A stretch of 39,573 nucleotides of DNA from Paracoccaceae bacterium (lineage in GTDB: Bacteria > Pseudomonadota > Alphaproteobacteria > Rhodobacterales > Rhodobacteraceae), in assembly GCA_002712045.1 (NCBI GenBank), contig PARX01000056.1, positions 1-39,573 on the forward strand, read 5' to 3'. This document shows, one piece after another, positions 8,933 through 18,118 of this stretch. The notes under the pieces are model-generated. The model made no database searches and was not told the origin of the DNA. It saw nothing but the letters and a program-made list of their open reading frames with translations. Numbering within the stretch: position 1 is the stretch's first letter; each line of letters starts with the position of its first letter. The translations under genes and the position numbers were made by a program.

Positions 8933-9833
8933 TTGATGTCTCTAAAATCATAATTACTAAATCATCAAAACTAATTCCAGAATATTTTGCAGACATTGGC
9001 ACAAGGCTATGATTTGTCATTCCAGGGACTGTATTGACTTCAATAATAAATATTTTTTCATTTTCATCAATTATAAAATCTACTCTACCACATCCTTCAC
9101 ATCCAATAGAATCAAAAGCTTTTTTACATTCTTGATTAATATTTTTAACTAATTTTTCACTAAGTTTAGCGGGGCAAATAAATTCAGTGTCATCTCTTAA
9201 ATATTTAGCCTCATAGTCATAAAAATCAGTTTTAGATCTAATCTCTATAATAGGGTATGTTTTGTTATGAATAATAGGTAAGGTGTACTCCTTTCCCTCA
9301 ATTAAAGATTCAACAATAACGATTTTATCAATTTTGGATGCTTCATTGAATGCATTTGCAAACTCTTGGTGATTATTGACTTTTGCAATACCAATACTTG
9401 AGCCTGAATTTGCTGGTTTAATAAAAAAAGGTAATTTACATATTTTTGAAGCTATTTTAAAATCTGATATATTTTTGACCTGCAAAAAATCAGGTGTGAT
9501 GATATTTTTCTTTTTCCAGACTGTTTTACATCTAAATTTGTCCATACCTACAGACGAGGAATCAATTCCACTTCCAGTATAAGGAATATTTATTTTTTCT
9601 AAAAAATTTTGTATTTTTCCATCTTCACCATCTTTTCCATGAAGACAAATAAAAGCTCTATCAAATTTTTTTAACTGTTCTAAATCATCAATTTTTGGAT
9701 CGAATCTTTCTGCAACTATTTTTTTTCTACGAAGTGCATCTAAAACTGCAATTCCACTTTCTAATGAAATATCTCTTTCATTAGAAATTCCACCCATTAA
9801 TACAGCTACTTTGCCGTATTGACTAGCTTCCAA
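8925..9833 (-). CDS. ddl: D-alanine--D-alanine ligase
   Basis: ATP-grasp ligase making the D-Ala-D-Ala dipeptide used by MurF. Visible motifs are VAVLMGGISNERDISLESG, the HGKDGEDG loop, the ATP-grasp lid around KPANSGSSIGIAKV, and the metal-binding FIIEVNTVPGMTNHSL. I chose TTG 9833 because GGAG lies 6 nt upstream; another TTG at 9845 would extend it by four residues. About 302 aa, normal. It overlaps the end of murB, so translation is probably coupled. Confidence 0.95.
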   Translation of the reverse strand: MEASQYGKVAVLMGGISNERDISLESGIAVLDALRRKKIVAERFDPKIDDLEQLKKFDRAFICLHGKDGEDGKIQNFLEKINIPYTGSGIDSSSVGMDKFRCKTVWKKKNIITPDFLQVKNISDFKIASKICKLPFFIKPANSGSSIGIAKVNNHQEFANAFNEASKIDKIVIVESLIEGKEYTLPIIHNKTYPIIEIRSKTDFYDYEAKYLRDDTEFICPAKLSEKLVKNINQECKKAFDSIGCEGCGRVDFIIDENEKIFIIEVNTVPGMTNHSLVPMSAKYSGISFDDLVIMILETSNA

Positions 9834-10698
9834 ATTTTTCTCCAATTATTTTTATTTCTGTTTGAAGTGTTATATTTTTCTTCTTTAAAACTACTTGTTG
9901 TATGTGATCAATCACTTTTTCAATATCTAATGCACTAGCATTCCCTAAATTAACGATAAAATTTGCGTGTTTTTTTGAAACTTGAGCCCCTCCAATTTGA
10001 AAGCCTTTTAATCCACAATCCTCAATTATCTTTGCAGCAAAATTATCTTTTGGGTTTCGAAAAGTTGAGCCTGCCGTTGGCCAATTTAATGGTTGTGTTT
10101 TTTTTCTATGTGACAATAATTCTTTTATCTTATTTTTTGCATCTTCTTTATTTCCATTTGGAAACTGAAACCATGCTCCAAGAAAACTTTCATCTTTATT
10201 ATTAACCTCTCTATAATCAATTTTAAAATTTGATTTATTTCTAATAATTTGGTCACCATTTAAATCAATCATTAATACTTTTTTTACATATTCCCATGTT
10301 TCTGAACCATAGCAACCTGCATTCATTGCTAGAGCCCCACCTATGGTTCCTGGAATTCCGGCAAAAAAAGCTGATTCATCAAACCCTTCTTTAGCTGCAA
10401 ATCTTGATAACTTTGAACAACTTACTCCAGCTTCAGCATAAAGTAATTTACCATCTCTATTTATTTTATTTAAACCACCATGCATCACTATTATTGTTCC
10501 TTTAACTCCCCCATCTCTAATTAATAAATTAGAGCCTAGTCCAATATAAGTAATAGGCGGCTTTATTTTTTTTGATTTAATATGTAAAGCAAGTTTTGCT
10601 ATGTTGTCACAAATTAAAAATTGTTCGGCTTTTCCTCCAACCCGCCAACTATTGAAGCTCTTTAATTCTACATTTTGATGAACAATATTTTTTTCCAT
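9823..10698 (-). CDS. murB: UDP-N-acetylenolpyruvoylglucosamine reductase
   Basis: FAD-dependent reductase producing UDP-MurNAc. The 291-aa protein has the FAD-binding blocks NSWRVGGKAEQF, GLGSNLLIRDGGVKG and FFAGIPGTIGGALAMNAGCYG. The catalytic serine lies in AGSTFRNP, and a C-terminal Glu follows. Its length and compact form fit the type II (roughly 300-aa) enzymes rather than the longer E. coli type I. It starts 3 nt after murC in the dcw operon. Confidence 0.96.
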   Translation of the reverse strand: MEKNIVHQNVELKSFNSWRVGGKAEQFLICDNIAKLALHIKSKKIKPPITYIGLGSNLLIRDGGVKGTIIVMHGGLNKINRDGKLLYAEAGVSCSKLSRFAAKEGFDESAFFAGIPGTIGGALAMNAGCYGSETWEYVKKVLMIDLNGDQIIRNKSNFKIDYREVNNKDESFLGAWFQFPNGNKEDAKNKIKELLSHRKKTQPLNWPTAGSTFRNPKDNFAAKIIEDCGLKGFQIGGAQVSKKHANFIVNLGNASALDIEKVIDHIQQVVLKKKNITLQTEIKIIGEKFGS

Positions 10699-10701
10699 AT
10701 T

Positions 10702-12081
10702 TTATTTTTTTATAATTTGCTTAATAAAATTTCCAACTGAACCAGCTCCCATTACAATAAGAATTGAATTATCTTCAATTAAATCAAATATAGTATTTTT
10801 TGCTGTCTTAAAATTAGGTAGATAATGAACATCTTGTTTCTTAATAGACTTAATTAAATTTCTTGTTGTAATATTTTTTATAGTTTTTTCACCAGCCGAG
10901 TAAATATCAAAAAGAAAAACCTTATCTGGAATTTTTAAAACTCTTATAAATTCTTTATAACAATCTCTTGTTCTTGAATACCTATGTGGCTGAAAAACTA
11001 AATAAATTCTTTTTTTACTAAATCCCTTTTTTGTTGCTTTAATTACCGCTTCAATTTCAGTTGGATGGTGCCCATAATCATCAATAACTTTTAATCTTTT
11101 ATCTTTGATTAAAATATCATCGTATATCTCGTATCTCCTAGCCACTCCTTTAAAGTTACTTATTGATCTTTTAATATTACTTATAGATACACCATATTCA
11201 AGACCAATTGAAATTGCTACAAGAGTATTTCTTACAAAATGTTCGCCAGGAAAATTAATTCCAATTTCAAATTCATCTTTTTTATATTTTTTATCTCGAA
11301 CTTTAAAATACATCTTACTGCCATCATATCTTACATTTAGTCCTTGAATATCTGCTTTACTTGAAAAACCATATGTAGTTATTGGTCTTGATATTAAAGG
11401 TATGATACTTTTTACATGTTCATCATCTAAGCATAAGAAGACAGATCCATAAAATGGTACCTGATGAATAAAATCAATATAAGTTTGTTTCAAATTTTCG
11501 AATTTATTCTGATAGGCCTCTAAATGATCTTTGTCGATATTAGTAATAACTGCATTTACAGGATTTAAATGAAGAAATGATGCATCTGATTCATCAGCCT
11601 CTACAATCATTAAATCACTCCCTCCAAGTTTTGCATTTGCATTCATTGAGTTAAGTCTGCCACCAATGACGTAAGTTGGGTCTAGTTTTCCTTCAGAGAG
11701 TATTGAAGCAATTAAACTAGTTGTCGTTGTTTTTCCATGTGTTCCTGCAACTGCAATACCTTTTTTAAATCGCATTAATTCAGATAACATTTCTGCTCTG
11801 GGAATAATCGGTATTTTATATTTAATTGCAGCTTTAATTTCTGGATTGCGTTTAGAGATGGCTGCTGAAATAACAACAACATCTGAATGTATAACATTTT
11901 TTTCTAAATGCTTATTAAATACTTTTATTCCTAATTTCTTTAAACGTTGGATCGCTTCAGATTTTCCAAGATCTGAACCCTGTACTTTAAATCTTAAATT
12001 GTGCATGACCTCAGCGATTCCGCTCATACCAGAACCACCAATTCCAACAAAATGTATATTTTTAATTTTATTTTCCATCAA
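10702..12081 (-). CDS. murC: UDP-N-acetylmuramate--L-alanine ligase
   Basis: ATP-dependent ligase adding L-Ala to UDP-MurNAc. The 459-aa protein shows the N-terminal Rossmann motif HFVGIGGSGMSGIAEV, the Mur-ligase P-loop GTHGKTTTT (about residue 112-120), the ADESDASFL acidic segment, and the ligase C-terminal motif DDYGHHPTEIEA. Length is typical. It overlaps the end of murG by 14 nt. Confidence 0.97.
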   Translation of the reverse strand: MMENKIKNIHFVGIGGSGMSGIAEVMHNLRFKVQGSDLGKSEAIQRLKKLGIKVFNKHLEKNVIHSDVVVISAAISKRNPEIKAAIKYKIPIIPRAEMLSELMRFKKGIAVAGTHGKTTTTSLIASILSEGKLDPTYVIGGRLNSMNANAKLGGSDLMIVEADESDASFLHLNPVNAVITNIDKDHLEAYQNKFENLKQTYIDFIHQVPFYGSVFLCLDDEHVKSIIPLISRPITTYGFSSKADIQGLNVRYDGSKMYFKVRDKKYKKDEFEIGINFPGEHFVRNTLVAISIGLEYGVSISNIKRSISNFKGVARRYEIYDDILIKDKRLKVIDDYGHHPTEIEAVIKATKKGFSKKRIYLVFQPHRYSRTRDCYKEFIRVLKIPDKVFLFDIYSAGEKTIKNITTRNLIKSIKKQDVHYLPNFKTAKNTIFDLIEDNSILIVMGAGSVGNFIKQIIKK

Positions 12082-13165
12082 ACCTTTCTTTACAGTAAGA
12101 ATATATTTTTTGGGCTACATTTGAACTTGATTTATTTTTTTGAGCATTTAAAGCCATTTGATAGCATTTTTTTCTATCTATTTTTAAAAGAGTTCCTAAG
12201 AGTTTATTTTTTACCTCATTCTCCTCAATTATGAAAGCTGCTTTTTTATCTTCTAATATTTTGCCATTATGATACTGATGATTATCAACAGCATATGGAA
12301 ATGGTATCAATATTGAAGCAATACCTGCTTCCATAAATTCTGATATAGTAAGTGCTCCGAATCTAGCAATAACGATATCAGCCCATTCATATTTTTCCTC
12401 AATATCGTATATAAATTTTTCTTTACCCAATAACCAAATAGGATCTCTTGATTCGTTGGTATCTAAATTCATATATGTTCTTTCTAATTCCTCATAATGC
12501 TTTTCACCAGATTGATGAATAACTGAAATTTGCTCACTTAAATTAAATTTATCTAAAATTCTTGGTAATAATCTATTAAAAGTACTTGCTCCTAAACTTC
12601 CTCCTAAAATAAGAATTTTAAGGGGTCCTGTTTTATTTTTAAATCTTTGTTGAGGATTTCTAATCTTAGAAATTTTTTTTCTTATTGGATTTCCTATCAC
12701 TTTCGCCTTTTTTAAACTATTTCTAAATCCACAAAATATCTGACTAGCAAAGTTTGAAATAACTTTATTTGCTAATCCAGGTATCGCATTTTGCTCATGA
12801 ATAATTAATTCTATTCCAAGAATTTTAGAAGCAATTGCCATAGGTATACCAACATAACCTCCCATCAATATCAAAAAATTTGGTTTTTCAGTTCGTAAAA
12901 TTTTAATAGACTGAACTGTTGATAATAAAAGAACGAATGGTAGGTTAAACCAAGGCAAAATACCTTTACCCCTAACACCAGATATACTAATTTGAGAAAA
13001 AAGAATTTTTTGTTTATCTACTAAACTATTTTCCATGCCTTTAGGTGTTCCAACCCATGAAACAGAATGAGATTGCTCCAAAAAATACTCAGCAATTGCA
13101 AGCCCAGGGTATATATGCCCCCCTGTGCCAGCAGCAGCAATCATAATTTTAAATTTATTTGTTAT
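12068..13165 (-). CDS. murG: Undecaprenyl-PP-MurNAc-pentapeptide GlcNAc transferase, apparent ATA start
   Basis: Peripheral membrane glycosyltransferase (GT28) converting lipid I to lipid II. It has the N-terminal glycine loop GTGGHIYPG, HEQNAIPG, ILGGSLGA, and IARFGALTISE near the nucleotide site. The first ATG (13144) would leave only MIAAA before GTGGH, cutting the first beta strand. No Shine-Dalgarno lies within about 25 nt of it. A strong GAGAGGA at 13173-13179 sits 7 nt upstream of ATA (13163-13165), and starting there gives TNKFKIMIAAAGTGG, restoring the family N-terminus (365 aa). So the start is either a genuine AUA codon or an ATG changed to ATA. The ATG start gives 358 aa. Confidence 0.93.
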   Translation of the reverse strand: MTNKFKIMIAAAGTGGHIYPGLAIAEYFLEQSHSVSWVGTPKGMENSLVDKQKILFSQISISGVRGKGILPWFNLPFVLLLSTVQSIKILRTEKPNFLILMGGYVGIPMAIASKILGIELIIHEQNAIPGLANKVISNFASQIFCGFRNSLKKAKVIGNPIRKKISKIRNPQQRFKNKTGPLKILILGGSLGASTFNRLLPRILDKFNLSEQISVIHQSGEKHYEELERTYMNLDTNESRDPIWLLGKEKFIYDIEEKYEWADIVIARFGALTISEFMEAGIASILIPFPYAVDNHQYHNGKILEDKKAAFIIEENEVKNKLLGTLLKIDRKKCYQMALNAQKNKSSSNVAQKIYSYCKERFDGK

Positions 13166-14324
13166 AGTGTTGTCCTCTCAAATTTCTTCTATTCTCATGA
13201 TCAATTCTAAGTACTATTGCTATAGCAATTACACTCACTAAAATACTACTACCTCCAAAAGATAATAATGGGAGTGTTAAGCCTTTGGTAGGAAATAATC
13301 CTAAATTTACAGCCATATTAATTATGCATTGAATGGAAAACCATATAGCTACCCCTTGTGCCATTAAAGCACCAAAATGTTTATTATTTTGTATAGACTC
13401 TTTTGCAATACCAAACATCCTTAGCACCAAAAATGCAAATATACCTAAAACAATACTTACACCCAATAAACCAAATTCTTCGCCAATAATTGCCATAATA
13501 AAATCTGTATGCGCTTCGGGTAAAAAAGAAAGTTTTGCGAAACTATTTCCTACGCCGATGCCAAAAAACTCCCCTTTTCCAAAAGCCATTTGTGCTTGAG
13601 TTATTTGATAACCACCATCTAGTATGTGCTCTGGAGACCAAGGATCTCTGAATGCCTCAATTCTTGCTAATCTGTATGGTGATGACTTTATTGCTAACAA
13701 GACTCCAATTGGAGCCAATATAGCTAAACTTACAATAACTTTTAAGGTCAATCCACCCAAAAATAGAATACCCATTGCAATCGAAGAAATTACAATTAAA
13801 GCACCAAGATCTGGTTCTAAGATTACTAATGAACCGGTTAAAATCATAATCCCCAAAATAGGTAAAAAACCTTTAACAATAGTTCTCATTTGCTTTGATT
13901 TTCTTAAAACATAATCTGATGCATACATTATTGTAAAAAGCTTAACTATCTCTGTAGGTTGAAAGTTTGCAATTCCTAATGGAATCCATCTTCTACCACC
14001 TTTACTTTCTATACCAATAGGCGTTAAAACTAAGACTAAAAGAATTACCCCTATTAAAAACAAATAAGGGGCCCACCTTTGCCAGAAATAAACTTGTATT
14101 AGGAAAGAAATGTAGCCACATATAAAAGCAATTAACAAATAAGCTGATTGCCTGAGTAAAAAATAATAATGTTGGTATTGGAATTCCTGTTTACCAGCAG
14201 CAAGATCAATCGATGCAGAATAGACCATAACTAAACCAATACCTATAAGCAAAAGTGCTGCCCAGATTAAGCTGTAATCATAAATTGGTAAATTATAATT
14301 TTTTTGGGAAGAAAAAAGTTTCAT
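13155..14324 (-). CDS. ftsW: Septal peptidoglycan polymerase FtsW (SEDS family)
   Basis: Polytopic SEDS glycosyltransferase that polymerises lipid II at the septum together with FtsI. The 389-aa protein has about ten transmembrane segments. Conserved blocks include IGLVMVYSASIDLA, KGGRRWIPLGIANFQPTEIVK, LEPDLGALIVI, the catalytic-loop area with EAHTDFIMAIIGEEFGLLG, and the final LPLLSFGGSSILV. It starts 3 nt after the murD end and its last codons overlap the chosen murG start. Confidence 0.97.
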   Translation of the reverse strand: MKLFSSQKNYNLPIYDYSLIWAALLLIGIGLVMVYSASIDLAAGKQEFQYQHYYFLLRQSAYLLIAFICGYISFLIQVYFWQRWAPYLFLIGVILLVLVLTPIGIESKGGRRWIPLGIANFQPTEIVKLFTIMYASDYVLRKSKQMRTIVKGFLPILGIMILTGSLVILEPDLGALIVISSIAMGILFLGGLTLKVIVSLAILAPIGVLLAIKSSPYRLARIEAFRDPWSPEHILDGGYQITQAQMAFGKGEFFGIGVGNSFAKLSFLPEAHTDFIMAIIGEEFGLLGVSIVLGIFAFLVLRMFGIAKESIQNNKHFGALMAQGVAIWFSIQCIINMAVNLGLFPTKGLTLPLLSFGGSSILVSVIAIAIVLRIDHENRRNLRGQHYNK

Positions 14325-14327
14325 ACT

Positions 14328-15661
14328 TTATAAATTCTCCACAATAGACTTAAATTCATTACCACGTTCTTCATAATTTTTATACATATCATAACTAGCA
14401 CATGCAGGCGATAATAGAATGATATCTCCATTTCCTGCATCCTTATATGCTGATAAAACTGCATCTAGCATTAACTTATATTTTTTTATCTTAAGTGAAT
14501 CTATAAATCTGAAATTTTCTTCAAAAATATGTGCATCTTGACCAATTAAATAAAGAGCTAATACCTTTTTTTTTATAAATTTCTCCAAAGGCATTAAAAA
14601 TTGACCTTTACTATCACCACCAGCAATTAAAAAAATATTTTTTTGTTAAAACTTTTTAAAGCTGTAATTGTTGCATCTAAATTAGTCGCTTTTGAGTCGT
14701 TGTAAAAATCTACACCGTTTATACTTTTAACCCACTCTAATCGATGACTAATACCTTTTAAATTATTAATTCTTAAATTACTTAATTCTGGAAAAACCGA
14801 TTTTAAGCATGCAATTGCAGACATAATATTTAATTTATTATGTTCGCCTATGAGTTTAAAATTATTTAATTCAATAGATAATCCATCACCTCTTTTTATA
14901 TAAGAACCAGAATCATTATTTATTATTACGTAGTCTTCTTTTTTTAAGGGTTCTGAAATACCAAAAGAGAAATTCACTTTATTATTAAAAGAACTTAATT
15001 TTTCATCGTCCCTATTAATAATTTTAGTTCTTGATAAATCAAGTAATTTTGATTTAGCCTTAAGATATTTACTGAAAGAATTATATCTATCCATATGGTC
15101 TTCTGAAATATTTAGAATAATTCCAACATCAATTTTAGCTTTATTTAATATTTCGAGTTGAAAACTTGATAGTTCAATAATCAAAACATCTAAAGTATCT
15201 ACATTTTTGAAATCTAAAATTGGCAAGCCTATGTTTCCTACTGCCTTTGCTTTTAATCCAGATTCTTGTGACAATTGTTCAATCATTTTACAAACTGTAG
15301 TTTTACCATTTGTCCCAGTTACAGCAATAACTTTTGTTTCTAATAATTCATTTTCATCAAAAAATAACGAGATATCATTATGGAACTTAATTTTTTTTCT
15401 TATTTTATTTAATACGGGATGGCTAGGATCTATTCCAGGACTAATTGCAACATAATCAACACCTTCAAAAGATAATTCTTCTAAATTACCTGAAAAGAAT
15501 AAATTTTTTTCATTATCAAACAACTTTTTTGCATTATCCAAAGCATTTTTATTTTCATCATAAAAAGATATTTTAATATTGTTTTTTAAATATCTTCCAA
15601 TAGATATGCCTGTTTGGCCGCAACCTAAAATTAATACATGATTGATATTTCCATTCATCAA
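14328..15661 (-). CDS. murD: UDP-N-acetylmuramoylalanine--D-glutamate ligase, frameshifted at a homopolymer
   Basis: ATP-dependent addition of D-Glu to UDP-MurNAc-L-Ala. The first frame (15661 to 14627, 344 codons) holds ILGCGQTGIS, the P-loop VTGTNGKTT, HRLEWV and NDSKATNLDATITAL. It ends ...NKKIFF-stop. The sequence then continues in another frame as LIAGGDSKGQFLMPLEKF and on through LLSPACASYDMYKNYEERG to 14328, the normal MurD C-terminus. The frame change falls in A7-T-A-T7 on the coding strand (about 14617-14633). One extra T or A would restore a 444-aa protein. The span is 1334 nt, not a multiple of three. It is an essential enzyme with otherwise intact motifs, so sequencing error or slippage is more likely than decay. 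Confidence 0.92.
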
Positions 15662-16761
15662 CGAATCTTCAAACTAGCCAATCCAATTAGGACAAGCATC
15701 ATGGTTATGATCCAGAACCTAACTACGACTTGTGTTTCTTTCCATCCTTTTTTTTCATAGTGATGATGAAGCGGAGCCATTAAAAAAATACGTTTACCTT
15801 TTCCAAATTTCTTCTTTGTATATCTAAAGTAAGCTACTTGTATTGCTACTGAGAATGTCTCAATCACAAATATTCCAGCCATAATCATTAAAACAATCTC
15901 TTGCCTTACAATTACTGCTAGAGTTCCCATTGCAGCTCCTATTGATAGTGAGCCTAAATCACCCATAAATACTTCAGCAGGATATGCATTAAACCAAAGA
16001 AAACCTAAGCCTGCTCCTGCTAATGCTGCGCAAAATACAGTTAACTCACCTGCACCTTGTATATATGGAATACTGAGATAGTTTGCAAAAATTACATTGC
16101 CTTCAACATAAGCAAAAACTCCCAATGCACTTATCACCATAACAGCTGGCATAATAGCCAGCCCATCAAGACCATCGGTTAAATTGACGGCATTACTGCT
16201 TCCTACTACAACCAAATAACTTAAAATAATAAATACCAATGCACTCATTGATAAACTTAAATCCTTAAAAAATGGGATCAATAATTGAGTTTCTTGAGGA
16301 GTTGAAGCTGAATAAAATAAGTAGGTTGCTACACCCAACCCAATAATTGATTGAAGTATAAATTTTTTAAAAGCTGAGAGTCCATCTGCCTCTTTTTTTT
16401 GAATTTTACTAATGTCATCGATTAAGCCAATTAACCCAAAAGAAGTGGTCACAATAAGTAAGAGCCATACATATGAATTACTTAAATCTGCCAATAATAA
16501 TGTAGAAATAATAATTGAAATTAATATTAAACCCCCTCCCATTGTTGGGGTTCCAGATTTTACAAGATGTCCCTCTGGACCATCATTTCTAATATATTGA
16601 CCAAGGCTGTATTCTCCTAATTTTTTTATAAACCAACCACCAAAACAAAATGAAATTAATAAAGAAGTTATAACTGCTAAAACTGCCCTTAAAGAAATAT
16701 AATTAAATACATTAAAACCTGGAATGTCTGTTGAAAACCATCTAAATAATTCTAATAACAT
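15658..16761 (-). CDS. mraY: Phospho-N-acetylmuramoyl-pentapeptide-transferase
   Basis: Integral membrane enzyme making lipid I from UDP-MurNAc-pentapeptide and undecaprenyl phosphate. The 367-aa sequence has about ten transmembrane helices and the signatures GTPTMGGGLI, IGLIDDISKIQKK (metal-binding Asp pair), NAVNLTDGLDGLAIMP, FMGDLGSLSIGAA and the cytoplasmic MAPLHHHYEKKGW loop. Length matches E. coli (360). Its stop overlaps the murD start. Confidence 0.98.
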   Translation of the reverse strand: MLLELFRWFSTDIPGFNVFNYISLRAVLAVITSLLISFCFGGWFIKKLGEYSLGQYIRNDGPEGHLVKSGTPTMGGGLILISIIISTLLLADLSNSYVWLLLIVTTSFGLIGLIDDISKIQKKEADGLSAFKKFILQSIIGLGVATYLFYSASTPQETQLLIPFFKDLSLSMSALVFIILSYLVVVGSSNAVNLTDGLDGLAIMPAVMVISALGVFAYVEGNVIFANYLSIPYIQGAGELTVFCAALAGAGLGFLWFNAYPAEVFMGDLGSLSIGAAMGTLAVIVRQEIVLMIMAGIFVIETFSVAIQVAYFRYTKKKFGKGKRIFLMAPLHHHYEKKGWKETQVVVRFWIITMMLVLIGLASLKIR

Positions 16762-16774
16762 CTTTTATATCCTA

Positions 16775-18118
16775 TTAAATTATTTTACTTACAATTTCTT
16801 CCATTTCCATATGGCGAGAGCCTTTAACTAATATAATTGATTTTGTATCAATTATCTCTGATAATTTTTTTAAAAGTTTATCTTTTGTATCAAACCAAAA
16901 TGCATTTTTATCTAATTGTTGCATAGTTATTTTTATATGTCTTCCAACAGCTAAAGTAAAATCAACTGAAGATTTTTTAATATAATCTCCTAATTCTTGA
17001 TGGTATTTGTTTGAATCATTTCCAAGCTCAGCCATATCTCCAATTATTAAAATTTTCTTACCCTTTATTGAACTTAATACATCAATAGCCTCTTTCATTG
17101 AAGATGGATTTGCATTATAAGTGTCGTTAATAATAGTTGAGCCACCTTTACTATTTATAATTTCAAGCCTTCCAGGGTATGGTTTGATTGCCTCTATACC
17201 TTTTTTTATTATTTTTGTAGGTATATCCAAAGCATAGCTACAAGCACATGCAGCAAGAATATTTTTAATATTATGTTTTCCTAGTAAATTTATTTTTACT
17301 TCAAAACTTTCTTCTGGAGTGAAAATTAATATTCTACTGTTATCTAGTATTTTACAATTAATAGTTGCCTCTTTTGAAAACCCAAATGTTATTTGTTTTG
17401 AGTTTTTGTTGTCTTTAGCTAAAAATTTATAATAATAATCATCTTTAGGTAATATCGAAATTTCCAAGTGATCTGAATAATTTATAAGTTCTTTTTTTGC
17501 TTCAGCAATATGATCTTTAGATTTAAAATTTTGAATATGAGCTTCGCCAATATTTGTAATTAAAGCGATATGGGGTTTTGCTATTTTTGTAAGTTCAGCA
17601 ATTTCTCCAGAATGATTCATCCCTAACTCTAAAACAGCATGACTATGTTTATTTTCAAGCTTGATTAGTGTAAGAGGAAGTCCAATATTATTATTAAAAT
17701 TCCCCTCAGTGAACAATAATTGATTTTGAGAAAGATAATTATTCATAATTGAAACGAGTACTTCTTTTGTTGATGTTTTTCCATTACTTCCTGTAATTGC
17801 AATTACTTTCGGATTGATAAGATTTCTTAGGTATGAGGCGATATTTGATAATGCTTTTTTACCACTTTCTACTAATATAGTTTTATCAAAATGAAATTCA
17901 GGATCAGAAACAATCGCAAATTTAATACCATTATTTAAAGCTTCTTTTGAAAATTTATTGCCATCTAAATTTTTTCCTACTATCGAAATATATAAATCTG
18001 ATTTTTTCTGTGACCTTGAATCAATTGTGATAGAAGAAATTATATTTTCTAAATATTTTGTTGATCCTAAAAAAGAACCATTTGTAATTTCTATAATTTT
18101 TTTTAAGGTAATATTAAT
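16775..18118 (-). CDS. murF: UDP-MurNAc-tripeptide--D-alanyl-D-alanine ligase, apparent ATT start
   Basis: Adds D-Ala-D-Ala to the UDP-MurNAc tripeptide. The open frame begins after a stop at 18122-18124 and reads I-N-I-T-L-K-K-I-I-E-I-T-N-G-S-F-L-G-S, a normal MurF N-terminus. It continues through the P-loop ITGSNGKTSTKE, ELGMNHSGEI, NDTYNANPSSMKEA and IIGDMAELG. No ATG, GTG or TTG occurs before the P-loop; the first ATG (17746) lies after it and cannot be the start. A GGAG Shine-Dalgarno lies 6 nt upstream of ATT at 18116-18118, giving a 447-aa product (E. coli 452) that overlaps the murE stop by 5 nt. The start is therefore AUU, or an ATG altered by one base. Confidence 0.93.
   Translation of the reverse strand: MNITLKKIIEITNGSFLGSTKYLENIISSITIDSRSQKKSDLYISIVGKNLDGNKFSKEALNNGIKFAIVSDPEFHFDKTILVESGKKALSNIASYLRNLINPKVIAITGSNGKTSTKEVLVSIMNNYLSQNQLLFTEGNFNNNIGLPLTLIKLENKHSHAVLELGMNHSGEIAELTKIAKPHIALITNIGEAHIQNFKSKDHIAEAKKELINYSDHLEISILPKDDYYYKFLAKDNKNSKQITFGFSKEATINCKILDNSRILIFTPEESFEVKINLLGKHNIKNILAACACSYALDIPTKIIKKGIEAIKPYPGRLEIINSKGGSTIINDTYNANPSSMKEAIDVLSSIKGKKILIIGDMAELGNDSNKYHQELGDYIKKSSVDFTLAVGRHIKITMQQLDKNAFWFDTKDKLLKKLSEIIDTKSIILVKGSRHMEMEEIVSKII

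Noticed and set aside
16775..17746. murF starting at the first ATG (17746)
   Set aside because: That ATG follows the P-loop GSNGKT and would remove the uridine-binding and ATP-binding elements of the ligase.
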